A stretch of DNA of 53,887 bases, taken from Phenylobacterium sp. Lineage in GTDB: Bacteria; Pseudomonadota; Alphaproteobacteria; Caulobacterales; Caulobacteraceae. The notes beneath the pieces were generated by a model, which saw nothing but the letters and a program-made list of their open reading frames with translations, did not search any database and had not been told where the DNA came from. Made by a program: the position numbers and the translations under genes. Where the stretch lies: the NCBI RefSeq assembly GCF_016793225.1, contig NZ_JAEUMN010000103.1, positions 1 through 53,887 of the forward strand, read 5' to 3'. Below are positions 1-7,617 of this stretch, piece after piece (positions within the stretch are counted from its first letter, which is position 1; the number at the start of each line of letters is the position of its first letter).

Positions 1-59
1 ATCCCGAGCCGCATGCCCAGGCCGATGACCGCGATCCGATGTCGTTTGCGTTGCTGCAT
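1..59 (-). CDS. Gfo/Idh/MocA-type oxidoreductase, N-terminal fragment
   Basis: Only the first 19 codons lie in the window; the gene runs off the left edge. Read on the minus strand from the ATG at 59, a short basic stretch leads into IAVIGLGMRLG, a beta-strand followed by a glycine-rich turn. This is how NAD(P)-binding Rossmann folds of the Gfo/Idh/MocA sugar dehydrogenase family begin. Such enzymes oxidise or reduce sugars and cyclitols in the cytoplasm. The call rests on this motif and on the context of a glycosidase, a NagB-like protein and a deacetylase next door. Its promoter carries the same operator as the neighbouring divergent promoter, so it probably belongs to the same regulon. Another Rossmann dehydrogenase is possible because the body of the protein is not visible. 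Confidence 0.6.
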   Translation of the reverse strand, partial: MQQRKRHRIAVIGLGMRLG

Positions 60-99
60 GGGAACTCCAGAAGCGTCGGGCAGGCCCGGGTCCAACGGA

Positions 100-128
100 C
101 ACTTAGTGGTCACTAGGTGTTTTGACAA
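100..128 (-). promoter_or_regulatory. Promoter with palindromic operator upstream of the oxidoreductase
   Basis: On the minus strand, TTGTCA (123-128) and TAAGTG (100-105) sit 17 bases apart as candidate -35 and -10. The spacer holds most of a near-perfect palindrome, TTAGTGGTCACTAG (103-116, plus-strand reading). The same arrangement recurs at 3349-3377. The palindrome also contains the stop codon of the NagB-like gene (103-105). A repressor of the LacI or GntR type would fit; its gene is not in the window. Confidence 0.6.
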
Positions 129-909
129 CCGGCTTTGAGCCAGGGGCCGACGCCGCTTCCGCCGCCGCGGCGTCCGCCAGGATTCGGGGGTTTCGGCAGG
201 CGTAGACGACGCTCGCGGGCCACGACGGGCTGAACCGGTCCAGGCTGCGCAGGCGCCGCAGCGCCGGCCCCTTGTGCGCGCCGTGCAGCATCATCGCCGC
301 CGCCCGCGAGTGGCGCGCGATCGTGCCCAGGCCGATGCTCACGCCGTGGGTCGGGACCTGCTCGAGGGACCGGAAGTCCGGGAAGGTCGCGAGGTTGTCC
401 TGCCGCGTCTCCTGCGCCAGGGCGACGATCCGCGTGGTGCTGTCCAGGGGCGTGCCCGGCGGATTGAACGCCACGTGCCCGTCCGTCGCGCCGGAGGCCA
501 GCAGGAAGAGGTCGATCCCGCCCAGGTCCCCGATCAGCGCGTCGTAGGCGGCGGGCGCGTCGGGCTCCGGCACATGGAGGTTCTCCGGCGGCAGTCCCGG
601 CAGCGACGCCACGAGGTGGCGCATGGCGAAGCCCGCGCAGCTGTGGTGGGCGGACGTCGGCGCGCGCCGCCAGGCCTCGCCGTCCCGGACGAGGAACTCG
701 TCCATCAGGATCAGGTGCAGCCGGCCGAGGTCCAGGCCGCGCGCCCCGCGCGCCAGCGCCGCGTACACCGGCAGCGGCGTGCGGCCGGCCGGGCAGCCCA
801 GGACGTAGGTCCGCCCCGCCGCCTCGGCGTCGCGCAGCCCGGCGAGGATCTCGCGCGCCAGGCTCTCGCCCATCGCGTCGGCGGTCGGAAAGGTCTCGAT
901 GGCGATCAT
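103..909 (-). CDS. NagB-like glucosamine-6-phosphate deaminase/isomerase family protein
   Basis: A 268-residue protein of the glucosamine-6-phosphate isomerase / 6-phosphogluconolactonase fold. Visible family motifs are GRTPLPVY (phosphate-binding region), LILMDEF (the Asp of the ring-opening step) and TDGHVAFNPPG, which matches the E. coli NagB segment DGHIAFNEP. HKGPAL near the C terminus matches the family Lys region. The Glu that follows FN in NagB is replaced by Pro here, so ordinary deaminase activity is not assured. The start ATG at 909 overlaps the GH116 stop codon (ATGA), so the two are translationally coupled with the glycosidase first. Fusions of NagB-like and PIG-L domains occur in other bacteria, so the nearby PIG-L gene supports a role in amino-sugar breakdown. 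No sugar kinase is seen here, so the phosphorylation state of the substrate is unknown. Confidence 0.8.
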   Translation of the reverse strand: MIAIETFPTADAMGESLAREILAGLRDAEAAGRTYVLGCPAGRTPLPVYAALARGARGLDLGRLHLILMDEFLVRDGEAWRRAPTSAHHSCAGFAMRHLVASLPGLPPENLHVPEPDAPAAYDALIGDLGGIDLFLLASGATDGHVAFNPPGTPLDSTTRIVALAQETRQDNLATFPDFRSLEQVPTHGVSIGLGTIARHSRAAAMMLHGAHKGPALRRLRSLDRFSPSWPASVVYACRNPRILADAAAAEAASAPGSKPVVKTPSDH

Positions 910-3338
910 GACGCGCGGGCGAAGGGCCGGTAGTCGAGGGTGTCGACCTCGATCCGGCCGCTCCGGACCTGGACGAAGGGCTCGCCGTCGCGCACGCCGA
1001 CCAGCCCGTAGCCGGTCTCGGTGGCGAGCAGGGCCGAGACGTCGCCCGGGACGGCCGGCGCCAGGGTCAGCTGCCGGCGGCGCGCGTCGTAGTCCTGGCC
1101 GGTCATCGCCTGCAGCAGCGACCACGAAGACATGGCGCGCCCGTACCAGTGCCCCCACTCGAACTCGCTGAACGGGTTGCGGACCCGGCCGTCGTATCGG
1201 GAGCGGGCCGCCCGCACGATCTCGAGCCCCGCATCGACCTCCCCGCACAGGATCAGGTGGGCGGCGACCTGGTACTCGATGCCCGTCCACGCCTCGTCGC
1301 TGTAGACGAACGGGAAGTGCGGGGCCGCGCCGTGGGGCCAGCTGCAGAGCAGCAGGGCCGCCTCGTCGCCCAGCGCGTAGGCCGGCCGCTGCGGGTTGGC
1401 GTGATCGCGGAGCGAGGGGCGGAAGTTGTAGCGGTGCACGGCGCGAAGGTGCGAAGCGACCTTCCCGCCGTCGAGGCCGGTCGCCAGGCCCGACACCCGC
1501 GCCATCCACTCGCCCACGACCCCGTCCGAGAGGCAGCCCCCGGCGTACTGGTACTTCGGCCCCTCGCGCTCGATGCTGGCGCGGGTCTCGGCCGAGATCC
1601 GCCCCTCGAGGGCCCGCTCGTCCCACCGGACCTGCTGGATGAAGTACTCGCCGTTGAAGAGGTCGCCTTCCAGCCGCGCGGTCGCCTTTTCGGAGAGCGC
1701 CCGGTAGCGATCCGCCGGCGCGCCCACCGCTTCGGCAATCTCCGCCGCGGCCCGGAGGGCGGCGAGGTAGATGGTCCCGGCCATCCCGTCGGGGCCCCAG
1801 AACTCGATGTCGTAGGTGTTGTGGTGCGGCTCGGTGAGCCAGCCTTCCTCACCCGGGTCCCAGGTGCGGATCGCGTAGTCGAGGCTGGCCGCGACGCGCG
1901 GCCAGAGACGCGTCAGCCACGCGTCGTCGCCGCTGATGCGCCAGTCGCGATAGGCCTTCACGATCCCGCCCAGCTGCCCGTCGGCCGCCGGCCGCGCGCG
2001 CCGCGGGTTGGGCCGGATCGGAAGCTGCGCGCGGAAGTTCTGATGGCCCGTCTCGTCCTGGTTCACGAAGAACTCGGTCTCGCGCAGCGTCCGCTCCAAC
2101 GCCGGAAACAGGTGCGCCATCGACTGGGCGTAGTTGAACACGTGGGTGCACGAACCCTCGAAGCTGCCCTCGTTGTCGGCGCAGCCCTCCCACATGAAGA
2201 TCCGGCCATCGGCCTGGCGCTCCACGGTGGGCGACTTCAGGATTGTGAGGTTGGCGCTGACGGCCTCGAGCACCTCCGGCGGCAGGACCTGGTCGGTGAG
2301 GCACGTCGCGAACGCCTCGGACTCCCGTCGCAGCCGGTCGTAGTTGTCGGCCCAGAACGCCGCCAGCGCCTCGCGGCTCTGGAAGCGGCCGGCGTACCAG
2401 GGGACGTGCGTCTCGGTCCCGTCGTGACGGCCTTCCGGGTCGAACGGTCCGCCGCCGCGCCGCAGCGACGTCCTGGGGACGTACCACGAGAGCCGGACGC
2501 CGACGCGCCGGCGCTCGCCCGGCGCCAGCACGAACGGGACATAGAGGCTGCCGCCGTCGCTGGGCGCGCCCTCCTCGTGCGCCCCCGCGGGCGGAATCCG
2601 ACCTTCGGCGACGCCGCGCCAGAGGTCGGTCACCGGGTCCCACCAGCCGCCGCGGAACCAGCGCGCGCTGGCCACGGTCCCGGGCGCGTCGCAGGCGATG
2701 GTGAAGGCGCCCTCGTCCTCGGGCCGATCGTCGCCGGCGGACTGCCAGAGCGTGACCGCTTGGCCCGAGGCGGCGACGCCGGCGGGCGCCGTCGCGCCGG
2801 CCACGCGCATGAAGTTGCGAGCATGGAACGAGAGGATCACCTCGGCCGGCTCCGGCGAGCGGTTCTCGATCTCGTACTCCAGCCCGGCCACCGGCAGGCT
2901 GGAGGCGTCGGCGTCGCCCGGCACGAACGGGCTCCAGCCGACGACCCGGCAGGCCAGCGGCCCCTCGCCGGGATCCAGGGTCAGCGTGGCGAACGGGAAG
3001 CGCGCCTGGAACGCGGCGCCCGGGAAGCGCGGGAGGCCGAACGTCTTGCCCTGCTGGCCCCGTCCGGTGCCCGTCGAGTCGGGCCAGGGGAAGGTGACCT
3101 TCCATCCCGGCGTCGGGCCCTCGAGCACGCGCGCGCCCTGCCCCGCGGCCGTCGACCACCGCACCGCCGCGAACACGAAGGGCTCGTTCAGGAGCGCGGG
3201 CGCGTTGCGGACGGACACCGCCGTCAGCGCCCCCGCGCCCGACAGGCAGACCATGCCCGCGCCGAGTCCCCCCAGCGGAAAGGCCACCCGCTCGGCCGTC
3301 GGTCCGGCGTAGGCCAGCGGGGCGCAGTCCTCTCTCAC
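906..3338 (-). CDS. GH116-family beta-glycosidase (GBA2/bile-acid beta-glucosidase type)
   Basis: About 810 residues with the two-part GH116 layout: an N-terminal beta-sandwich domain (roughly 1-330, opening with the PLGGLGAGMV glycine-rich turn) and a C-terminal alpha/alpha barrel. The barrel contains the hallmark segment SCTHVFNYAQSMAHLFP and the block EPHHNTYDIEFWG, whose Thr-Tyr-Asp matches the region holding the acid/base Asp in characterised GH116 enzymes. A further conserved segment, WTGIEYQVAAHLI, lies near the C terminus. No signal peptide is visible, so it acts in the cytoplasm on an imported glycoside. I chose the GTG at 3338 because AAGGA lies 7 bases upstream; a TTG at 3356 is in frame but has no ribosome binding site. 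Family members hydrolyse beta-glucosides, beta-xylosides or beta-N-acetylglucosaminides; the sugar cannot be decided from sequence. Confidence 0.88.
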   Translation of the reverse strand: MREDCAPLAYAGPTAERVAFPLGGLGAGMVCLSGAGALTAVSVRNAPALLNEPFVFAAVRWSTAAGQGARVLEGPTPGWKVTFPWPDSTGTGRGQQGKTFGLPRFPGAAFQARFPFATLTLDPGEGPLACRVVGWSPFVPGDADASSLPVAGLEYEIENRSPEPAEVILSFHARNFMRVAGATAPAGVAASGQAVTLWQSAGDDRPEDEGAFTIACDAPGTVASARWFRGGWWDPVTDLWRGVAEGRIPPAGAHEEGAPSDGGSLYVPFVLAPGERRRVGVRLSWYVPRTSLRRGGGPFDPEGRHDGTETHVPWYAGRFQSREALAAFWADNYDRLRRESEAFATCLTDQVLPPEVLEAVSANLTILKSPTVERQADGRIFMWEGCADNEGSFEGSCTHVFNYAQSMAHLFPALERTLRETEFFVNQDETGHQNFRAQLPIRPNPRRARPAADGQLGGIVKAYRDWRISGDDAWLTRLWPRVAASLDYAIRTWDPGEEGWLTEPHHNTYDIEFWGPDGMAGTIYLAALRAAAEIAEAVGAPADRYRALSEKATARLEGDLFNGEYFIQQVRWDERALEGRISAETRASIEREGPKYQYAGGCLSDGVVGEWMARVSGLATGLDGGKVASHLRAVHRYNFRPSLRDHANPQRPAYALGDEAALLLCSWPHGAAPHFPFVYSDEAWTGIEYQVAAHLILCGEVDAGLEIVRAARSRYDGRVRNPFSEFEWGHWYGRAMSSWSLLQAMTGQDYDARRRQLTLAPAVPGDVSALLATETGYGLVGVRDGEPFVQVRSGRIEVDTLDYRPFARAS

Positions 3339-3348
3339 ATCCGTGTCC

Positions 3349-3397
3349 TTGACCAATTACTTAGTGACCACTAACTTTCTGCCAGCCCTTCGGTCAA
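3349..3397. promoter_or_regulatory. Divergent promoters sharing one palindromic operator
   Basis: Rightward: TTGACC (3349-3354), a 17-base spacer, then TAACTT (3372-3377), giving a short leader before the ATG at 3415. Leftward: TTGACC (3392-3397 read on the minus strand), a 17-base spacer, then TTAGTG (3369-3374), leading to the GTG at 3338. The palindrome TTAGTGACCACTAA (3361-3374) lies in the rightward spacer and over the leftward -10, so one bound repressor could shut both promoters. It differs from the operator at 103-116 by only two or three bases. Confidence 0.65.
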
Positions 3398-3414
3398 GCG
3401 TCGAGACCACCCCC

Positions 3415-4173
3415 ATGCCGTTCCCCGCCCCGACCCAGAGAGATCTGGATTTCTTCGCCGAGCATGGCTGGCTGGTGGTGGAGGACGCCATCCCGAAGGC
3501 CGACCTCGACCTCCTCGAAACCAAGTGCGAGAGCCTGCTGACCGACAAGGAGCGCCTGGCCTTCGACTGGGCGTGGGACGAAAGCGAGGATCGCGAGAAC
3601 CGCTCGTTCCGTATCGTGCAGTCCTGGCCGTCGCTGGTCTGGAAGGAGATCGCCGACCAGCCCTACCGCAAGTGGCTCGTCGAGTTCGGTTCGGCGCTGA
3701 TGGGGAAGCCCATGGCCTTCTGGTACGACCAGTACCTGGCCAAGCCGGCCGGCAAGAGCGTGCCCACCGAGTGGCACCAGGACGAGGGCTACTGGGGCCG
3801 CGCCCTCGAGGACAAGGGGGTCACCTGCTGGATCCCGCTGCAGGACGTCGACGCCACCAACGGCTGCATGCACTTCATCGACCGCGGCCACCGGGACGGC
3901 ATCCTCGAGCATCGGCGCGTGGAGGGCATGGCCAGCGACCTTCTGATGTGCTCGCCGGACGAAAGCCGCACGGTGGTCTGCCCGATCCGCCGTGGCTCCG
4001 TGACCTTCCACCACTCCAAGACACCGCACATGACCACGGCCAACGTCTCGCGCGGCTGGCGCAAGGCGGTCGCCAACCACCTGTCGGCGGTGGGCGTCGA
4101 GGGCGAAGGCGACCACTACCCCTGGCGCGTTCACGTCAATCAAGGTCTCGACCTTCCCAAGCGGGACGGGTGA
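3415..4173 (+). CDS. Phytanoyl-CoA dioxygenase (PhyH) family Fe(II)/2-oxoglutarate oxygenase
   Basis: A 252-residue protein with the facial triad of the PhyH family: His121 and Asp123 in WHQDEGYWG and a distal His near 205 in TPHMTTAN, followed by a basic RKAV segment that may bind 2-oxoglutarate. It should hydroxylate a small organic substrate using Fe(II), O2 and 2-oxoglutarate. The upstream GTG at 3343 is in frame but would place the operator and both promoter boxes inside the coding region, so the ATG at 3415 is preferred. Only 4 bases separate it from the PIG-L gene, so the two are probably co-transcribed with the symporter. In this sugar locus it may oxidise an aglycone or a modified sugar; that is inference. 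Confidence 0.85.
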   Translation: MPFPAPTQRDLDFFAEHGWLVVEDAIPKADLDLLETKCESLLTDKERLAFDWAWDESEDRENRSFRIVQSWPSLVWKEIADQPYRKWLVEFGSALMGKPMAFWYDQYLAKPAGKSVPTEWHQDEGYWGRALEDKGVTCWIPLQDVDATNGCMHFIDRGHRDGILEHRRVEGMASDLLMCSPDESRTVVCPIRRGSVTFHHSKTPHMTTANVSRGWRKAVANHLSAVGVEGEGDHYPWRVHVNQGLDLPKRDG

Positions 4174-4177
4174 CCGG

Positions 4178-4951
4178 ATGGCCCGCATCCTGGCGGTCCA
4201 CGCCCACCCTGACGACATCGAGATGCTGGCGGCGGGCGCCCTGGCCCTGCTCGCCCGCAGCGGACATCACGTCACCCTCGTGACCGCCACCGCCGGCGAC
4301 TGCGGGTCCGCCGAGCACGAGCCGCAGGAGACGGCCCGCATCCGCATGGCCGAGGCCGCCGAGGCGGCGGCCCTGATCGGCGCGGACTACCGCTGCCTCG
4401 GCCTCCCCGACCTGGGGGTCTTCAGCGACGATCCCACCCGGCGGCGCGTCACCGAACTGCTCCGCGAGGTCCGGCCCGACGTCGTGATCGCGTCCTCGCC
4501 GGTGGACTACCACCCGGATCACGAGGCCATCGGCCTGCTGGTCCGGGACGCCTGTTTCGCCGCCCCGGTCCCCAACTACCGCACCGGCGACGCCGCGCCG
4601 CTCGAGGGCATTCCGCACCTCTACCTCTGCGACCCGATCGGCGGCCACGACCGCACGGGCGGGCGGGTCGATCCCGAGTTCGGGGCCGATGTCGCCGCGG
4701 CGTTCGAGACCAAGCGCGCCATGCTGGCCTGCCACCGGAGCCAGGCGGCCTGGGTCGCCAAGCAGCACGGCATCGACGACCACGGGGCCTCCATGGAGGC
4801 CTGGACCCGCCGGCAGGGCCGGCTCTTCGGCGTCGAGCTGGCCGAAGGGTTCCGGCAGTACCGCCACCAGCCCTACCCGACCACGCCGCGCCTGCAGGAA
4901 CTGCTCGGCGGCGCCCTCCTCGCGGCCCGGCCCGCGGGCGGCGCCGCGTGA
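4178..4951 (+). CDS. PIG-L/LmbE-family zinc deacetylase
   Basis: A 257-residue protein beginning MARILAVHAHPDDIEML. The HPDD motif supplies zinc ligands and the catalytic Asp of the PIG-L (LmbE) family, and YHPDHEAIG around residue 108-116 supplies the second histidine region. Family members remove N-acetyl groups from GlcNAc-containing substrates (GlcNAc-PI, mycothiol and bacillithiol precursors, chito-oligosaccharides). The protein has no signal peptide and is cytoplasmic. The stop overlaps the GTG of the following symporter (GTGA), so they are coupled. With a NagB-like protein across the divergent promoter, a deacetylase plus isomerase/deaminase route for an amino sugar is a reasonable reading, but the substrate is not shown. 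Confidence 0.85.
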   Translation: MARILAVHAHPDDIEMLAAGALALLARSGHHVTLVTATAGDCGSAEHEPQETARIRMAEAAEAAALIGADYRCLGLPDLGVFSDDPTRRRVTELLREVRPDVVIASSPVDYHPDHEAIGLLVRDACFAAPVPNYRTGDAAPLEGIPHLYLCDPIGGHDRTGGRVDPEFGADVAAAFETKRAMLACHRSQAAWVAKQHGIDDHGASMEAWTRRQGRLFGVELAEGFRQYRHQPYPTTPRLQELLGGALLAARPAGGAA

Positions 4952-6408
4952 CGGCCCAGTCCCAGGCCGGGGGCGCGCCGCCGCTCAGCCTCGGCGTGCG
5001 GCTCGGGTACGGCTTCGGGTCGCTGGCGTACGGCGTCTCGGCGACGGTGCTGTCGGGCGGCGTGCTGCAGCTCTACTTCAACCAGGTGATCGGGCTCGAG
5101 GCGGCGTGGGTCGGCATGGCGCTCGCCCTGACCATCCTCGTCGACAGCGTCATCGACCCGATGATCGGCCGCTTCTCGGACAACCTGCGCACGCCGCTGG
5201 GCCGCCGGCACCTGCTCATGTACGCCTCGGCCCTCCCGGCGGCGGTGGGGATCATCGCCATGTGGCACGCCCCCGAGGGCCTGGGGACCGTCGGCCTCCT
5301 GGCCTTCATGGTCGGCATGCTGCTGTTCGTGCGGATCGCGGTGTCGTTCTACGAGATCCCCTCGCTGGCGCTGGCGCCGGAACTGGCCCCCGCCTACGAC
5401 GAACGCACCGCCCTGATCGCGTGGCGCTATCTCTTCATCTACGGCGGCGCCGCCGCGATGAGCGCGATCCTCTACCAGGTCTTCCTGCGCGAGGACGCCG
5501 CCAATCCCCTGGGCGTGCTGAACCGCGAGCGGTACGCCGAATTCGGGCTCTTCGCGGCGGCCGTGATGTTCTTCGTGATCATCGTCGCCACCCTCAGCAC
5601 GCACGGCCGCATCCGCCACCTGCACGTGCCCCCCGTGCGCAAGGTCACGATCCGCGAGACCGCCGGCGAGATGCTCTTCATCGTCCGGCAGCGCCCGATG
5701 CAGTTCCTGATGGGCACGACGCTGCTCAACGGCTTCGGCGGGGGCGTGCAGTTCGGCCTGCAGGCCTATTTCTCGCTGCACTTCTGGCTGCTGAAGCCGC
5801 AGCAGATGGCCTATGTGCTGTTCGTCTCCCCGTTCGCGGCCATCGCCATGCTGTGGGCCGCGCCGCGCATTTCCGCCCGCATCGGCAAGACGCCGTTCCT
5901 GATGTGCTGCTACGTCGGCTGGGCGATCAGCTTCAGCCTCCCCTTCGTGGCGCGGAGCCTGGGGATGACGCCGCCCAACGGTTCGACCGCCCTGGTGGTC
6001 ATGCTGGTCGCCGCCGCGTTCTTCGCGACCGCCTTCTCGATCGGCTTTCTGGTGATGTTCAATTCGCTGCTGGCGGACGCCGCCGACGACGTGGCCGTGA
6101 AGTCGGGCCTGCGATCGGAGGGCGTGCTCTACGGCGCGTTCGGCCTGCTCGACAAATGGGGCGCGGCCCTGGGCGCGGTGGTCGCCGGCGCGCTCCTGAG
6201 CTGGGTCGCCTTCCCGGCGAAGGCGCTGCCGGGAACGGTGGACATGGGGATCATGAACCAGCTGGTCCTGATCGCCGTGCCGCTGATCGTGGGCGGCAAC
6301 ATCGTGGCGATGTTCATCGTCTCCCGCTTCCCCATCAACCGCGCCGCCCACGAGGCCAATCTCGCGGCCTTGCGCAGCCGCGAGCAGGTCTCCGCGGGCG
6401 GATCGTAG
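4948..6408 (+). CDS. GPH-family (glycoside-pentoside-hexuronide) MFS symporter
   Basis: A 486-residue inner-membrane protein with about 12 hydrophobic helices. The loop DSVIDPMIGRFSDNLRTPLGRRHLLMY (given in parts: DSVIDPMIGR, then SDNLRTPLGRRH) is the loop 2-3 signature of the MFS_2/GPH group, which imports glycosides and sugars with H+ or Na+. The GTG start at 4948 overlaps the PIG-L stop. As the last gene of the rightward operator-controlled operon it probably imports the conjugate cut by the GH116 enzyme. The gene converges on the thiolase with a 15-base gap that forms a strong hairpin. A second GPH permease of the same general type lies at 9032-10423. Confidence 0.85.
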   Translation: MTAQSQAGGAPPLSLGVRLGYGFGSLAYGVSATVLSGGVLQLYFNQVIGLEAAWVGMALALTILVDSVIDPMIGRFSDNLRTPLGRRHLLMYASALPAAVGIIAMWHAPEGLGTVGLLAFMVGMLLFVRIAVSFYEIPSLALAPELAPAYDERTALIAWRYLFIYGGAAAMSAILYQVFLREDAANPLGVLNRERYAEFGLFAAAVMFFVIIVATLSTHGRIRHLHVPPVRKVTIRETAGEMLFIVRQRPMQFLMGTTLLNGFGGGVQFGLQAYFSLHFWLLKPQQMAYVLFVSPFAAIAMLWAAPRISARIGKTPFLMCCYVGWAISFSLPFVARSLGMTPPNGSTALVVMLVAAAFFATAFSIGFLVMFNSLLADAADDVAVKSGLRSEGVLYGAFGLLDKWGAALGAVVAGALLSWVAFPAKALPGTVDMGIMNQLVLIAVPLIVGGNIVAMFIVSRFPINRAAHEANLAALRSREQVSAGGS

Positions 6409-6409
6409 G

Positions 6410-6442
6410 GGGCGGCGGCCAGGCTAGGCCGGGACGCCGCCC
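6410..6442. terminator. Hairpin between convergent symporter and thiolase genes
   Basis: GGGCGGCG (6410-6417) pairs perfectly with CGCCGCCC (6435-6442). Inside the loop, GGCC-AGGCTA-GGCC can form a second short stem. The structure lies directly behind the symporter stop and overlaps the thiolase stop, so it can act on transcripts from both sides. There is no T-run, so termination may need Rho, or the hairpin may protect 3' ends. Confidence 0.5.
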
Positions 6443-7617
6443 TCGTAGAGGGTGACGACGCAGGCGCCGCCCAGGCCCAGGTTGTGCTGCAGCGCGAGCC
6501 GCGCGCCCTCCACCTGCCGCGCGCCGGCGCGACCGCGCAGCTGCTGGACCAGCTCGTAGCACTGCGCCAGGCCCGTCGCGCCGAGCGGGTGGCCCTTGGC
6601 GAGGAGCCCGCCCGACGGGTTGACCACGTGGCGACCGCCGTAGGTGTTGCCGCCGTCGGCGATCAGGCGCTCGGCGCCGCCGGCGGGCGCCAGCCCCAGG
6701 GCCTCGTAGCTGAGCACCTCGTTGACGGTGAAGCAGTCGTGCAGCTCCACCACCGGGATGTCGGCGGGCTCCACCCCGGCCGCGGCGTAGACGGCGTCCG
6801 CGGCCCGGCGGGTCAGCCCCATCCCCACCGCCGCCGTCATGTCGCCGGCGAAGCTGTCGGCCCGATCCGTGGTCATCGCCTGGGCCCGCAGGCGGACGGC
6901 GTCGGAAAGACCATGCCGCCGGACGAAGGCGTCCGACACCACGACGGCCGCCGCCGCCCCGCAAGTGGGCGGGCAGCACTGCAGCCGCGTGAGCACCGGC
7001 TCGAACATCATGGGGCTCGCCATCACCGCCTCGACGGTGAGCGGATCGCGGAACACCGCATTGGGGTTGTTCGCGGCGTGGGCGCGCGCCTTGACGGCGA
7101 CGCGGGCGAAGGTCTCGGGGGCGACGCCGTACGCGTCGGCGTAGTCCCGCCCGGCGCCGCCGAAGAGCCGCAGCGCGAGCGGCGCGTCGCTGGCCCCGTG
7201 ACGGCGGTCGGCCACCTCCAGGAACGGTTCGAGCGGGCTCGGGCGATCCGCGAAGGTCTCGGCGATGGCGCCGGCCGGCATCTGCTCGAAGCCGAGCGCC
7301 AGGGCGCAGTCGACCTCGCCGCTCTCCACCGCCTGGCGCGCCAGGAACAGCGCCGTGGACCCCGTGGAGCAGTTGTTGTTGACGTTGACCACCGGGACGC
7401 CCGTGAGGCCGACCTCGTAGGCGGCGCGCTGGCCGCTGGTGGAGTCGCCGTAGACGTAGCCGGCGAAGACCTGCTGCACGCGATCGTACGCCAGCCCGCA
7501 GTCGGCCAGGGCGCCGCGGGCCGCCTCGGCCGCCAGCTCCGTATAGGGCCGGGCCTGGCGCGGGGTGGCGAAGGGGGTCATGCCCACGCCGGCGATGCGG
7601 ACGGAGGGACGCGTCAT
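6424..7617 (-). CDS. SCP-x-type thiolase (acetyl-CoA acyltransferase / lipid-transfer protein)
   Basis: A 397-residue thiolase-fold protein. Cys83 in NNNCSTGSTAL is the acyl-accepting nucleophile; His293 (HDCF), His343 (GHPLGATG) and Cys386 (GGAC) complete the active site expected for SCP-x/sterol-carrier thiolases, which cleave 3-ketoacyl-CoA with branched or ring-bearing chains. It lacks a C-terminal SCP2 domain, as is usual in bacteria. The ATG overlaps the stop of the amidase gene (ATGA) and it is the last gene of the long minus-strand catabolic run. With two acyl-CoA dehydrogenases and two hydratases upstream it completes a beta-oxidation set. Some family members are aldolases or need a DUF35 partner; no DUF35 protein is seen here. 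Confidence 0.85.
   Translation of the reverse strand: MTRPSVRIAGVGMTPFATPRQARPYTELAAEAARGALADCGLAYDRVQQVFAGYVYGDSTSGQRAAYEVGLTGVPVVNVNNNCSTGSTALFLARQAVESGEVDCALALGFEQMPAGAIAETFADRPSPLEPFLEVADRRHGASDAPLALRLFGGAGRDYADAYGVAPETFARVAVKARAHAANNPNAVFRDPLTVEAVMASPMMFEPVLTRLQCCPPTCGAAAAVVVSDAFVRRHGLSDAVRLRAQAMTTDRADSFAGDMTAAVGMGLTRRAADAVYAAAGVEPADIPVVELHDCFTVNEVLSYEALGLAPAGGAERLIADGGNTYGGRHVVNPSGGLLAKGHPLGATGLAQCYELVQQLRGRAGARQVEGARLALQHNLGLGGACVVTLYEGGVPA

Noticed and set aside
1149-3374. A 741-codon plus-strand open frame opposite the GH116 gene
   Set aside because: It has no recognisable motifs and a composition dominated by Arg, Ala, Gly and Pro; long antisense frames are expected at this GC content. 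The minus strand carries clear GH116 motifs.
3343-3414. N-terminal extension of the dioxygenase from a GTG at 3343
   Set aside because: It would put both promoter boxes and the operator inside the coding sequence; the ATG at 3415 starts a normal PhyH protein.
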